A stretch of 64,000 nucleotides of DNA, from the NCBI RefSeq assembly GCF_014384895.1, contig NZ_JACRSQ010000007.1, positions 82,376-146,375 of the forward strand. Direction: 5' to 3'. The position numbers and the translations under genes were made by a program. Numbering within the stretch: position 1 is the stretch's first letter; every line of letters starts with the position of its first letter. Source of the DNA: Bianquea renquensis. GTDB taxonomy: Bacteria > Bacillota > Clostridia > Lachnospirales > Bianqueaceae. The notes beneath the pieces are model-generated. The model saw nothing but the letters and a program-made list of their open reading frames with translations. It searched no databases and was not told where the DNA came from. Positions 1-8,946 of this stretch are shown here, piece after piece.

Positions 1-2
1 CC

Positions 3-971
3 CGGTTGTCACAGGCGGCCATTATGCTCCTCGCCTGCCATTGGATGCTGCAAGGTAGAATGTCTCTCGGTGTTGTCCAGGCATTCTTCCAGTACATGAA
101 CATGGCGGCAGAACCGCTTACCGAAACCTCGTATATGATTAACTCTCTGCAGGCAGCCCTTGCCTCTGCAGAGCGTACATTCCATTTCCTGGATGCGGCA
201 GAAGAAATACCGGATACCTCCACTCCCATCCCTCTGGAAAAAGCAAAAGGAAAAGTCTCATTTGAGAATGTCAGCTTCGGATATACGCCGGATAAGATTC
301 TTATGAAAAATATCAGCTTTACAGCAAAGCCTGGGCAGAAGATTGCTGTCGTTGGTTCCACCGGAGCTGGTAAAACAACGCTGATCAACTTGCTCATGCG
401 GTTCTATGAAGTAAATGGCGGACAAATCACGATCGACGGTATCCGCACCACCGATCTGACGAGACAGGATTTGCGTCACAATTTCGGCATGGTGCTTCAG
501 GATACATGGCTATTTGGCGGAACAATTGCAGAAAATATCGCCTATGGAAGGCCAGACGCGACAATGGAGGAGATTAAAGCCGCCGCCAAGGCAGCCAAGG
601 TCGATTACTTTATCCGCACCATGCCGCAGGGCTACAACACAGTATTGGATAACGATGCGGCAAATCTCTCAGTAGGCCAAAGGCAGCTTATTACCATTGC
701 CCGTGTGTTCCTTTGCAATCCACCTGTGATCATATTGGATGAGGCAACCTCCAGCGTGGATACACGAACCGAGGCAGAAATTGGCAAGGCTATGAAGCAA
801 CTGATGAGTGGCAGAACAAGCTTTGTAATCGCGCACCGGCTTTCCACGATTCGTGATGCGGATAACATTCTGTTTATGGAAAACGGCAATATTATCGAAC
901 AGGGCAATCATAAAGAGCTGCTTGCTGCGAAGGGTGCATATGCTGCGCTGTATTACAGCCAGTTTGCATAA
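3..971 (+). CDS. ABC exporter ATP-binding/permease protein, 3' part
   Basis: The gene enters from outside the window, so only the end of the membrane domain and the whole nucleotide-binding domain are present (about 320 residues). Visible motifs are Walker A (GSTGAGKTT), Q-loop (VLQDTWLF), a signature reading LSVGQ instead of LSGGQ, Walker B (VIILDEATSSVD) and the H-loop (IAHRLST). The domain order, membrane part followed by ATPase, is that of half-size MsbA/MdlB-type exporters, which pump drugs, lipids or peptides outward as dimers. Its substrate cannot be told. A partner half-transporter gene may lie upstream of the window. A short hairpin (AAGTACT/AGTACTT, 973-989) follows the stop codon. 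Confidence 0.9.
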   Translation, partial: RLSQAAIMLLACHWMLQGRMSLGVVQAFFQYMNMAAEPLTETSYMINSLQAALASAERTFHFLDAAEEIPDTSTPIPLEKAKGKVSFENVSFGYTPDKILMKNISFTAKPGQKIAVVGSTGAGKTTLINLLMRFYEVNGGQITIDGIRTTDLTRQDLRHNFGMVLQDTWLFGGTIAENIAYGRPDATMEEIKAAAKAAKVDYFIRTMPQGYNTVLDNDAANLSVGQRQLITIARVFLCNPPVIILDEATSSVDTRTEAEIGKAMKQLMSGRTSFVIAHRLSTIRDADNILFMENGNIIEQGNHKELLAAKGAYAALYYSQFA

Positions 972-994
972 AAAGTACTAGGAGTACTTGTACC

Positions 995-1933
995 TCAGTC
1001 TTCGGGAGTGGAGGAGGGGGCTTGTGGCGTCTCGCTCTGCGCCGCTGCGCATTTTTGTTCTTCTGCGAGCCTTTTGGCTTCCTCCTTAGCCTTCATGTTG
1101 GCGGCAGCTTTCGCGCGCTGCCGCTCTTTGTATTCCTTTTTCTTTTGCAGCAGCTGAGCCTGTTGAATCTTATACCATTTCATGTACCGGGCGATAAAGT
1201 AGACAGCGCCAGCGGCTATGATAAGGAAAACCGCGTTGGATGGCCAGTATCCGAGCCATTTTTCAACATAATTGACACTGATCAGATACGCGATGTTGAT
1301 TCCGATTCCGACATAGAGCACCCAGATCTTCTTTCGTTTGACGCTGTGATAGACCAATAAGACCAGCGCCACGTTGATGACGACCATGAATAGCTGTGTG
1401 ATCATCTGAACTTGGACAGTAAAGAAATTAAGCGACCGTATCTGCTGGACAAGTCCTTCCACCTGATCGATTGTAATCGTCTCCGTAACCAATTCCTCAA
1501 TCTTTCCACTGTTGACTGTGCGGGAAAGGCTCCCCTGGCTGATCATGGTAGCGCTGTTGCTGAATATGGCTGGTAGCCAGTACGCGAGCCCCATGGCCAG
1601 GGTGTCATAGATCGTCCATTTCCCCTTGCGGGTGAAGCGGACGGCAAGGTATTGGATAGGAAGCTGAAAGAGCGCCGTAATAACGGATAAAATCAAGACT
1701 AACAGATAAAACTGACTCTCCAGATACTCTAATGCCCCTGGAAACGCGCCGATAAGAGATGTAATTCCGGGAATCAAAACTTTTGTTGAGGCGAAGTAGA
1801 TAAGGATTCCAAAGAAAAGGGAAGAAATGGAGTAGCGGTGGCGGCGGTATAGAAAATATAGAGCAAACAGTGGAATGGTGATCTCCAACACTCCGGCAAC
1901 ATACAACCCTACGATGGTACTGGTTTCAATCAT
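995..1933 (-). CDS. YhfC-family (DUF2324-like) polytopic membrane protein
   Basis: This 312-residue protein has about seven hydrophobic segments in its first 250 residues, followed by a strongly charged, alanine/lysine/glutamate-rich tail that should form a cytoplasmic helix or coiled coil. The layout and length fit the YhfC-type integral membrane family, which has been proposed to be related to intramembrane CAAX-type proteases. I recognise the family only from overall pattern, so the function remains unknown. The start has a good ribosome-binding site (GGAGGG, 8-9 nt upstream). It lies downstream of, and in the same direction as, the spore germination gene. Confidence 0.55.
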   Translation of the reverse strand: MIETSTIVGLYVAGVLEITIPLFALYFLYRRHRYSISSLFFGILIYFASTKVLIPGITSLIGAFPGALEYLESQFYLLVLILSVITALFQLPIQYLAVRFTRKGKWTIYDTLAMGLAYWLPAIFSNSATMISQGSLSRTVNSGKIEELVTETITIDQVEGLVQQIRSLNFFTVQVQMITQLFMVVINVALVLLVYHSVKRKKIWVLYVGIGINIAYLISVNYVEKWLGYWPSNAVFLIIAAGAVYFIARYMKWYKIQQAQLLQKKKEYKERQRAKAAANMKAKEEAKRLAEEQKCAAAQSETPQAPSSTPED

Positions 1934-2020
1934 TCAGCAAGCCCTCCTGCGTATTCAATACATTTACAGATATTGTATTATTATACAACAAGCGGTTCCG
2001 TTTGTGAAGCTTTTTTCACA

Positions 2021-3463
2021 TTATTTCACCGGTTTTCTACGATTTTCTTTCTCATGCCGTTTGACTTCAATGATGGGTTTTCGAATTAGGACATTGGACA
2101 GAGCTCGCCCGTCGAAGGGGAGTAGAGGCCATGTGTATCGAAGGCCGCTGAAAGAACGGGTTGTAACTAAAACCAGAAGGAACAGGATAAACCCTATGGC
2201 AAATCCCCACACGTCAAATAGGCCAGTCAGCAGCAGGATGAAGATCCGATAGATGCGTATGGCCATGCCGAACTCAACGCTTGGCACCGCGTATGTGGCA
2301 AGCCCCGCAATGGCCATATAGAGAACGGTATCTGGAATCAACAGGTTTACCTCAATGGCATATTGGCCGAGGATCAATCCGCCGATGATCCCCATAGCCG
2401 TTGTAAGGCTTGAGGGGGTATGAATCGACGCCATCCGCAGAATCTCCAACCCGAGTTCTACCAGAAGGAGTTGGACAAAGAGCGGAATCGCCGCAGATTC
2501 TGTTGGAATCATAAACTGTAGGATCGATGGCACGAAATCCGGATTTTGCGCTAACAGAAGCCAAAGAGGGGTAAACAAGAGACTGATGAGAATGGCGAAA
2601 AAACGGATCCAGCGGATATAGGTTCCCACCAGGGGATTTTGATAATAGTCTTCCGAGTGCTGTGTAAAATGAAACAGCGTGGCCGGGAACAGCATGGCGG
2701 ACGGCGAGTTGTCCACCATCAAGACAACGTGTCCCTCCAAAAGATGGGCGGCCACCACATCTGGCCGCTCCGTAAATTTCGCCTGTGGAAATGGATTATA
2801 CCATCGCTTTTTAATCAACAATTCTTCCAGAGTTTTTTCGCCCATCAGAAGCGCATCCACATGAATATTGTCCAATGCCTCGCGAAGATGCGCCACAAGA
2901 TGCGGATCCGCTAAACCATCGATATACCCGATGACCACATCCGTGCAGGACTTTGAACCAACCTCTTTCATTTCGTATACAAGATTGGGGTCCCGCACGC
3001 GTCGCCGAACAAGAGCCGTGTTGAAAACGATTGTTTCCACTAAGCCATCCCGAGAGCCCCGGGTCACCTTTTCTAAGTCAGGTTCTTGAGGACTTCGAAC
3101 GGGGTAGGTCCGCATATCCAGCAGAATGGCTTGATCGAAACCGTCGATCAGGAGTAGGGTCTGACCAGACAGGATGGCCTTCATCATAAGGTCCACGTCG
3201 CGCTCCAACGTCGTCTCAATATACCCGATCTGATTCTGTAAAAACGACTCCAGTGTTTCCATATCCTCAATCCCTTGCTGACCTTGGATATGCTGAAACA
3301 GCCGAAGAAGCACGTCATCTTTGCTAAGCCCGTCTACCAATAGATAATAGGCGGGTTTACCAGCGATGATAAGCCTTCGCCCCACTAAATCAAAGCTCTT
3401 TTGAATCGGAAGTTTCTTCTCAAACAGACCAATATTTTGTTCCAAATCTTTAAAAATCTGCAT
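2021..3463 (-). CDS. Spore germination protein, GerA/SpoVAF family
   Basis: At 480 residues this is a GerA-A-type germinant receptor subunit, closest in character to SpoVAF. Residues 1-260 form the soluble N-terminal region (NTALVRRRVRDPNL, VIGYIDGLADP and LLMGEKTLEELL are recognisable family stretches). Residues 270-440 hold four to five membrane segments, followed by a basic tail. Such proteins sit in the spore inner membrane and act in germination and ion or dipicolinate release. No B or C receptor partner and no spoVA genes are adjacent, so this may be a stand-alone receptor-like subunit. Start is supported by GAGGTG 5-6 nt upstream. It is the main evidence that the organism sporulates. 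Confidence 0.85.
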   Translation of the reverse strand: MQIFKDLEQNIGLFEKKLPIQKSFDLVGRRLIIAGKPAYYLLVDGLSKDDVLLRLFQHIQGQQGIEDMETLESFLQNQIGYIETTLERDVDLMMKAILSGQTLLLIDGFDQAILLDMRTYPVRSPQEPDLEKVTRGSRDGLVETIVFNTALVRRRVRDPNLVYEMKEVGSKSCTDVVIGYIDGLADPHLVAHLREALDNIHVDALLMGEKTLEELLIKKRWYNPFPQAKFTERPDVVAAHLLEGHVVLMVDNSPSAMLFPATLFHFTQHSEDYYQNPLVGTYIRWIRFFAILISLLFTPLWLLLAQNPDFVPSILQFMIPTESAAIPLFVQLLLVELGLEILRMASIHTPSSLTTAMGIIGGLILGQYAIEVNLLIPDTVLYMAIAGLATYAVPSVEFGMAIRIYRIFILLLTGLFDVWGFAIGFILFLLVLVTTRSFSGLRYTWPLLPFDGRALSNVLIRKPIIEVKRHEKENRRKPVK

Positions 3464-3602
3464 AATTTCACCTCAGGGAGAAAACAATTTTCTGATAGTT
3501 TTCCCAGGGATCGGGAATTTATTCCCATGGAGATCGAAAGATACGGAATCCCTATCGGCTAAGACTACCAAATACACAAAAAACCTCGAAATATGTCTGG
3601 CA

Positions 3603-3626
3603 ATACTCGTTGGAGTATGATATAAT
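3603..3626 (+). promoter_or_regulatory. Likely prs promoter with a small inverted repeat
   Basis: A consensus -10 (TATAAT, 3621-3626) precedes prs. Directly upstream lies a perfect inverted repeat ATACTC-GTTG-GAGTAT (3603-3618) that would occupy the promoter spacer, where a repressor could bind. The -35 is weak (CTGGCA, near 3597). The regulator is unknown. Confidence 0.5.
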
Positions 3627-3688
3627 GGCAGTGACGAAACGGGGATGTTACATAGCCTCCGTAAAATTAAGAAAGTAGGGATAGTACA

Positions 3689-4882
3689 ATGCCTTTTGAT
3701 GCGTCAACAGAAAGTATAACCCATTTGCAGGTGGCGAATCTGGGACTCGTGGCAATGGACAGCGCCTCTGAATTTGGAAAAAAAGTTGATGGACATTTAA
3801 AGAAGCTTTACTCTAGGCTGGAGGGGCCGCAGAAAGATGCGGATTCATTTTTAGTCGGCGTCTCTTGTCCTCGTTTTCAGACGGGAGATGCGAAGGCGGT
3901 CATCGGTCAATCGGTGCGGGGAATGGACGTGTATTTGCTGACGGATGTGGGGAACTATAATTGCACGTACTCCATGTTCGGACAACCGGTTCCCATGTCG
4001 CCGGATGATCACTATCAGGATCTGAAGCGAGCCATTGAAGCCGTCGGCGGAAAGGCACACCGCATTACGGTCATCATGCCCATTTTGTATGGCGGACGGC
4101 AGCATCGCCGCACATCCCGCGAATCATTGGACTGTGCAGTTGCGCTGCAAGAGCTACGCAATATGGGCGTTCATTCCATCATCACCTTTGACGCCCATGA
4201 CCCGCGTGTACAGAATGCCGTCCCCTTGATGGGATTCGACAATGTCATGCCCTCGTATCAGACATTAAAGGCTTTGCTGCACCACGTCCCGGATATTGTG
4301 ATCAATAAAGATTCTTTCATGGTGGTCAGTCCTGATGAAGGGGCCATCGATCGAAATGTATATTATGCCTCTGTTTTGGGTGTGGATATGGGTATGTATT
4401 ATAAGCGCCGGGATTATTCCCGTATCGTCAATGGGCGCAACCCCATTGTTGCCCATGAATTTCTTGGCAACGATATCCATGGAAAAGATGTCTTTATCTA
4501 CGATGATATCATCTCCTCCGGAGATTCGATGTTGGATATCGCCTACGATCTGCGCAAGAGAGGGGCTGGTCGCATCTTCGCGGGTTGTACCTACGCGCTC
4601 TTTACGGAAGGGGTCGACAAATTCACGGAGGCTGTTGAGAATGGATATCTGTCCGGCGTGCTGTCCACCAATTTGACCTACCGCCGTCCGGAATTGTTGG
4701 AGGCTCCCTGGTACTATGAGGTGGATGTCTCCAAATATGTCGCGTATTTTATCGCTTCTATGAACCATGACATGTCCATCAGTCTTCTGCTGGATCCCCT
4801 GGCAAAGATCAACGACTTGGTCGCCCGCCATGCGGAAAAGCAGGCTATGCAGTTGGAGTTATTCGAAGAAGATGATGAATGA
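3689..4882 (+). CDS. prs: Ribose-phosphate pyrophosphokinase (PRPP synthetase), long form
   Basis: Makes 5-phosphoribosyl-1-pyrophosphate from ribose 5-phosphate and ATP for nucleotide, histidine and NAD synthesis. The 397-residue protein has two phosphoribosyltransferase-type halves. The N-terminal half carries the RRTSRES loop and the ITFDAHDPR motif. The C-terminal half has the PRPP loop DDIISSGDSM. It is about 80 residues longer than the bacterial classical enzyme (about 315), as seen in the long Clostridia-type form, with an N-terminal extension and an acidic C-terminal tail. It is monocistronic, with its own promoter and a hairpin terminator at 4907-4936. Confidence 0.93.
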   Translation: MPFDASTESITHLQVANLGLVAMDSASEFGKKVDGHLKKLYSRLEGPQKDADSFLVGVSCPRFQTGDAKAVIGQSVRGMDVYLLTDVGNYNCTYSMFGQPVPMSPDDHYQDLKRAIEAVGGKAHRITVIMPILYGGRQHRRTSRESLDCAVALQELRNMGVHSIITFDAHDPRVQNAVPLMGFDNVMPSYQTLKALLHHVPDIVINKDSFMVVSPDEGAIDRNVYYASVLGVDMGMYYKRRDYSRIVNGRNPIVAHEFLGNDIHGKDVFIYDDIISSGDSMLDIAYDLRKRGAGRIFAGCTYALFTEGVDKFTEAVENGYLSGVLSTNLTYRRPELLEAPWYYEVDVSKYVAYFIASMNHDMSISLLLDPLAKINDLVARHAEKQAMQLELFEEDDE

Positions 4883-4906
4883 TCGGTTCCTCGAATAATA
4901 ATAAAA

Positions 4907-4940
4907 GGGGCACAGCACAATACCGGGCTGTGTCCCTGTT
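4907..4940 (+). terminator. Rho-independent terminator of prs
   Basis: GGGGCACAGC pairs with GCTGTGTCCC and is followed by TGTTT. It lies between prs and the convergent lexA. Confidence 0.8.
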
Positions 4941-4968
4941 TAGTTGGCAGAAATACGCGTTCTGATAG

Positions 4969-5634
4969 TCAATACTCCCGGTACAGTCCGATCACCTTTC
5001 CCAAAATCTCGCAGTCCCGCACCAAAATCGGGTCCATAAAATCGTTCTGAGGCTGCAAGCGTATGTACCCATCCTCCCGAAAGAATGACTTCACGGTTAC
5101 GCTGTCGCCGAGCAGTGCGACGACGATATCGTTGTTCTCAGCGCTGCTCTGACGGCGGACCAGAATTAGGTCGTCCTCCAGAATACCAGCGTTGATCATG
5201 CTCTCACCGCGAACGCGGAGCATGAAGACCTCGCTGTTATGAGTATACTGAACTGGGATTGGAAAGTAATCTTCGATATTCTCAACGGCCAGGATCGGCT
5301 CTCCCGCCGTAACCTTTCCGATAATGGGCACGTTGACAAGTTCTGGCTGGGGGCCGGGGAAAGGGATGACCTCCGCCTCCGGCTGCGGCGGCCGGGCGGC
5401 AGGCGACGCTTGCTCAAAGCTCTTCTCCAATATCTCGATTGCGCGAGGTTTGGTCGGATCTCTGCGAATAAAGCCCTTTCTCTCCAAGCGCTCTAGATGA
5501 CCGTGGACGGTTGACGTCGAGCGGAGGTTCACAGCAGCGCAGATCTCCCGCACCGACGGGGGATATCCCTTAACAGCCTGTTGAGCGACGACATAATCTA
5601 AAATCTCTTGTTGTTTTTTTGATAAATCGGACAC
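4969..5634 (-). CDS. lexA: SOS repressor LexA
   Basis: LexA represses DNA-damage genes and cleaves itself when RecA is activated. The N-terminal winged-helix domain spans about residues 1-68 (SVREICAAVNLRSTSTVHGHLERL). The C-terminal S24 peptidase domain has the Ala-Gly cleavage site in KVTAGEP (near residues 110-111), the nucleophile Ser145 in RGESM and Lys182 in TVKSF. I place the start at the GTG at 5634 because GAGG lies 8 nt before it. A GTG three codons upstream overlaps that same ribosome-binding site. The protein is then 221 residues. Its promoter contains LexA-box-like sites, so it is probably autoregulated. Confidence 0.95.
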   Translation of the reverse strand: MSDLSKKQQEILDYVVAQQAVKGYPPSVREICAAVNLRSTSTVHGHLERLERKGFIRRDPTKPRAIEILEKSFEQASPAARPPQPEAEVIPFPGPQPELVNVPIIGKVTAGEPILAVENIEDYFPIPVQYTHNSEVFMLRVRGESMINAGILEDDLILVRRQSSAENNDIVVALLGDSVTVKSFFREDGYIRLQPQNDFMDPILVRDCEILGKVIGLYREY

Positions 5635-5663
5635 GCGTATCACCTCAAATGGAATTTGCTATC

Positions 5664-5702
5664 ATTATAGCATATATGTTCGCAAATTTCAAACAAATGT
5701 TC
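5664..5702 (-). promoter_or_regulatory. lexA promoter with LexA-box-like operators
   Basis: On the minus strand TTGAAA (5692-5687) and TATAAT (5669-5664) are spaced by exactly 17 bp. A near-consensus Gram-positive LexA box (GAAC-N4-GTTC) with one mismatch spans 5691-5702. A weaker half-site (ATGTTCG) lies in the spacer at 5670-5681. This arrangement is expected for SOS autoregulation. Confidence 0.75.
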
Positions 5703-5784
5703 GAAAAAAATGAAATCTTTTTAGTCCCGCTGGTTTGAATGTTTCACGATACTCTGAAAGGATGTCAGAAACGCGCAAAATTTT

Positions 5785-5813
5785 TTGACAACTCCCCACG
5801 GATGTGGTATACT
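5785..5813 (+). promoter_or_regulatory. helD promoter
   Basis: TTGACA (5785-5790), a 17-bp spacer and TATACT (5808-5813) form a strong housekeeping promoter about 130 nt before the helicase gene. The leader contains a perfect inverted repeat AATCCAC-AAGT-GTGGATT (5839-5856). Confidence 0.75.
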
Positions 5814-5944
5814 ATATGCTTTGACAACTGCGAAAGCAATCCACAAGTGTGGATTCCAAAGCCTGGCAGAAAAAAGAATCAGGAGGACATAGTGTTGGTG
5901 GCAGAATTCGCCGCTGTCGCTAACGCTCCAGAATGGAGATTTTT

Positions 5945-8224
5945 ATGAGCATATCGCAACATCCGGATTATGCTGAGGAAACACAATATCTGTCCCACAC
6001 GCTGCAGGAACTGGAAAAGACCTTGAAAATCATGCAGAAAAGAGCATCGGATCTGTCTGTCGAAGTCCATGAAAAGAATCGTCAGGTAACCAATGACAGC
6101 AGTCAGGACTACATTGATTTGATGGTGGGCTCGGCGTTATTATCCTATGCTTCCAACAAGACGGAAGCGCTGGAGGCAGTGCGCCAGGCTCCTTACTTTG
6201 CAAGGATCGATTTCCGGGAGGATAAGAAGCAGGAGACAGAGCGGTTTTACCTTGGAAAGACATCCATCATTGAGGAAGAGGATCAGAAGTTGTTGGTCGT
6301 CGATTGGAGGGCACCTGTCGCGAATTTATACTACGAGGGACGCATTGGAGAGAATCACTATAAGGCACCTCAGGGGGAAATCACGGGGGAATTGTCGCGA
6401 AAGCGGCAGTATGTTATATCCAGCGGCGCGCTGGCCGGGATTTCAGATGTGGACATCGTGACCGACGACGAACTGTTAAACGCTTGTCTGGAAGCCAATG
6501 CCACCAACCGTCTGAAAGAGATTGTGGGAACTATACAGGGAGAGCAGAATCAGATTATACGCTCAGATCTGTGGAAGACCTTGATTGTTCAGGGGTCTGC
6601 CGGAGCGGGGAAGACCACCGTTGCCCTACACCGGATCGCGTACTTACTGTACGCCTATGCGGGCACCATCGCTGGCGATAACTTTATGATTCTGGGGCCG
6701 AATCAATTCTTTCTAAACTATATTTCCGCCGTGCTTCCGGATTTAGGCGTCGGGGAGGTCAAGCAGAGTACATTTGAAGACTTTGCCAGGGCCATATTAG
6801 GTAAAAAATTCAAAATTCAGGATATCCACCATAAACTGCGGATATTTCTGCGCTCAAAATCCAAACCGGAAGAGATTCGATGGTTAAAACAAGAGTCCTA
6901 TTTTAAATCTTCCCAGGCATTTATCCATGTCTGTGACGCGTATCTGAAGCATCTGGAATCTAACTACCTGCCAAAAGAAGGTCTGTTGCTTGCGGGCCAG
7001 CCTTTCATGTCATATAAACAACTGCAAGATTTGTTTCTCCATTCTTACCGGCATCTCTGCTTTGAAAAGCGCATACCGGAGATGAAAAAGAATATTCAGT
7101 CGAAACTCCGCACACAGAAGGCGGCCATGCAGAAAGGGCTGGAAGAGAAGTGCGAGCGCCTGCGAGAGAAAATCATCATGCAGTATCCCAATGACTGCCC
7201 TCAGCGCAGGGAGGCCATGAAGGCGCTATACGATAAGCGCGATGCCTTGTTGCGCAACCTAGAAGCGGAGAGCAAGACCCTCATTGCGAAATACTTAGCA
7301 AAAATACCTAAAACAACCGGCTTAGAGTATTATAAACAGCTCTACACAGATGATCAGCTGTTCGATCAGTTTGTGCGGCCTGCCGCAGGGGATTTTGCTG
7401 ATTATCTGCGGCAGTATACACTGGAGCATATTCGGAGACAGACACTGGAACTGGAAGATTTAGCGCCAGCGATGCTTATTGCCGTGTCCGTCAAAGGGCT
7501 TTCCAAAAGTGAGGGGATTCGTCACGTAGTCATTGACGAAGCACAGGATCTCAGCCTTTTTCAGTTTTATATGCTCAAACGGATTCTGAGTAACTGTACC
7601 TTCACCATATTAGGAGACTTATATCAGGGAATTCACGGGTATCGGTCCATCCAAAACTGGGACGAGGTTCAGAGGATCTATTTGCCCGGGGAGAGCGCCA
7701 GCGACGTCAAAATTCTGCAGAAGAGCTATCGGACTACAATCGAAGTGGTGGATAAGGCGGGACTCATTATGGAACGGCTGCACATGAATCCAAGCTATAA
7801 AGCGATTCCCTTTCTCCGCCACGGCGATGAAGTTGTCTATCAGAAATTGGATTACAGGTCTACAATCGCAGCGATCGGGCAGTCCATCCTTCAAGGAAGG
7901 GCCGAGAGAGGATATGTGACCTTTGCCGTAATCTGCAAAAATCAGGAGGACGCAGCGACCGCATATCAATCCCTAAAAGAACAGCTTCCGAACGTCCAAT
8001 TGATCTCGGAGGACAACGCCGTCTATGACGGGGGGATCAGTGTCCTGCCGTCCTACCTGGCAAAGGGGATGGAATTTGACGCGGTCTATCTTCCCTGGGC
8101 GGATGCCAGCCATTACGGAATGGACGCTCTGGATGGCAAACTGCTATATGTCTCCATGACCCGCGCGCTCCACAGTCTTTATCTCTACTATGAAGATGAG
8201 ATTACGCCGCTACTTGCATGCTGA
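5945..8224 (+). CDS. helD: HelD-type UvrD-like superfamily 1 helicase
   Basis: A 759-residue SF1A helicase homologue. The N-terminus is a long coiled coil (YLSHTLQELEKTL and onward). Walker A is GSAGAGKTT at about residues 217-225, followed by VALHRIAYLLY. Walker B/motif II is VIDEAQDLS, motif III ILGDLYQGIHGY, and the C-terminal motifs include SYRTT, AKGMEFDAVYLP and LYVSMTRAL. In Bacillota such proteins (HelD) bind stalled RNA polymerase and recycle it, using the coiled coil and ATPase to eject nucleic acid. A plain DNA helicase role is the alternative. The start at 5945 is chosen for GGAG 7 nt upstream. Confidence 0.88.
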   Translation: MSISQHPDYAEETQYLSHTLQELEKTLKIMQKRASDLSVEVHEKNRQVTNDSSQDYIDLMVGSALLSYASNKTEALEAVRQAPYFARIDFREDKKQETERFYLGKTSIIEEEDQKLLVVDWRAPVANLYYEGRIGENHYKAPQGEITGELSRKRQYVISSGALAGISDVDIVTDDELLNACLEANATNRLKEIVGTIQGEQNQIIRSDLWKTLIVQGSAGAGKTTVALHRIAYLLYAYAGTIAGDNFMILGPNQFFLNYISAVLPDLGVGEVKQSTFEDFARAILGKKFKIQDIHHKLRIFLRSKSKPEEIRWLKQESYFKSSQAFIHVCDAYLKHLESNYLPKEGLLLAGQPFMSYKQLQDLFLHSYRHLCFEKRIPEMKKNIQSKLRTQKAAMQKGLEEKCERLREKIIMQYPNDCPQRREAMKALYDKRDALLRNLEAESKTLIAKYLAKIPKTTGLEYYKQLYTDDQLFDQFVRPAAGDFADYLRQYTLEHIRRQTLELEDLAPAMLIAVSVKGLSKSEGIRHVVIDEAQDLSLFQFYMLKRILSNCTFTILGDLYQGIHGYRSIQNWDEVQRIYLPGESASDVKILQKSYRTTIEVVDKAGLIMERLHMNPSYKAIPFLRHGDEVVYQKLDYRSTIAAIGQSILQGRAERGYVTFAVICKNQEDAATAYQSLKEQLPNVQLISEDNAVYDGGISVLPSYLAKGMEFDAVYLPWADASHYGMDALDGKLLYVSMTRALHSLYLYYEDEITPLLAC

Positions 8225-8252
8225 GGTTTTAAAGTGTTATAGGATAAGAATA

Positions 8253-8278
8253 GGGGGTGTATCCAAAGATACACCCCC
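8253..8278 (+). terminator. Strong hairpin after helD
   Basis: GGGGGTGTATC-CAAA-GATACACCCCC is a perfect 11-bp stem between the convergent helD and DUF4234 genes. There is no clear T-tract, so termination is inferred from position. Confidence 0.5.
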
Positions 8279-8321
8279 ACATATCGATTCCCTCTGGGAC
8301 TGTCAACCGGCAACTTTACTG

Positions 8322-8684
8322 TTACTGCTGCGGCTGGCCATTGTCTGTTGCAATCAAGCGATTGATCTCATTCTGCATCAGGGCCCAGCCGACAATGGGC
8401 ATGAGCAGTTCTAAGACAAGGTAGAGAACATTGCTGTTGCTGCTGGGGATACCGCGCTGCGTCTTGGCTTGATCGAGCTTTTCACCCATCTTGTAGGCCC
8501 AGTAGATGCCATAGATATTGCAAGTGACAAGTGTCAGAAGAAATGCGATTCCACCGGAGGGCGCATTGGTCTGATTGGACAGCTGATTGGAGTCATTGGT
8601 CATGCAAATGAACCAATAGATTCCATAGATGCCACAGGTGACGATGGACAAGACGATACATAGGGGAAGACTTTTTTGTTGCAT
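8322..8684 (-). CDS. DUF4234-type small membrane protein
   Basis: The 120-residue protein has three or four hydrophobic segments and the repeated pattern TCGIYGIYWF / TCNIYGIYWAYKMGEKL that is typical of DUF4234. The family is common in gut Clostridia and its function is unknown. The start at 8684 is preceded by AAGGAGG at 11 nt. The C-terminal tail is glutamine-rich. Confidence 0.75.
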   Translation of the reverse strand: MQQKSLPLCIVLSIVTCGIYGIYWFICMTNDSNQLSNQTNAPSGGIAFLLTLVTCNIYGIYWAYKMGEKLDQAKTQRGIPSSNSNVLYLVLELLMPIVGWALMQNEINRLIATDNGQPQQ

Positions 8685-8818
8685 AGTATGTAGAACCTCC
8701 TTTGATTTATAAATCCTCTCTTTTACCATTTTACAAAATTGCGCCCCATATGTCAATTACCTATATATAATTTTTAGACTCGCAGAAATTTGGCAGTGCG
8801 ATATATTGTATCCTTTGC

Positions 8819-8891
8819 GAACATATGATCTAAAAAATTCCCGAATTTTTCTAAAAACCCTCTTGACAAGAATATGCGTTCGCACTATAAT
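8819..8891 (+). promoter_or_regulatory. SOS promoter with two LexA boxes before the LysM gene
   Basis: TTGACA (8863-8868), a 17-bp spacer and TATAAT (8886-8891) are a perfect consensus promoter. The spacer itself contains GAATATGCGTTC (8870-8881), one mismatch from GAAC-N4-GTTC. A second one-mismatch box GAACATATGATC lies at 8819-8830. LexA bound here would block RNA polymerase directly. Confidence 0.75.
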
Positions 8892-8946
8892 AAGAACATA
8901 CTATCGGCAAACAATTGTTCCTATTTCAATGAAAAGAGGGATTCTG

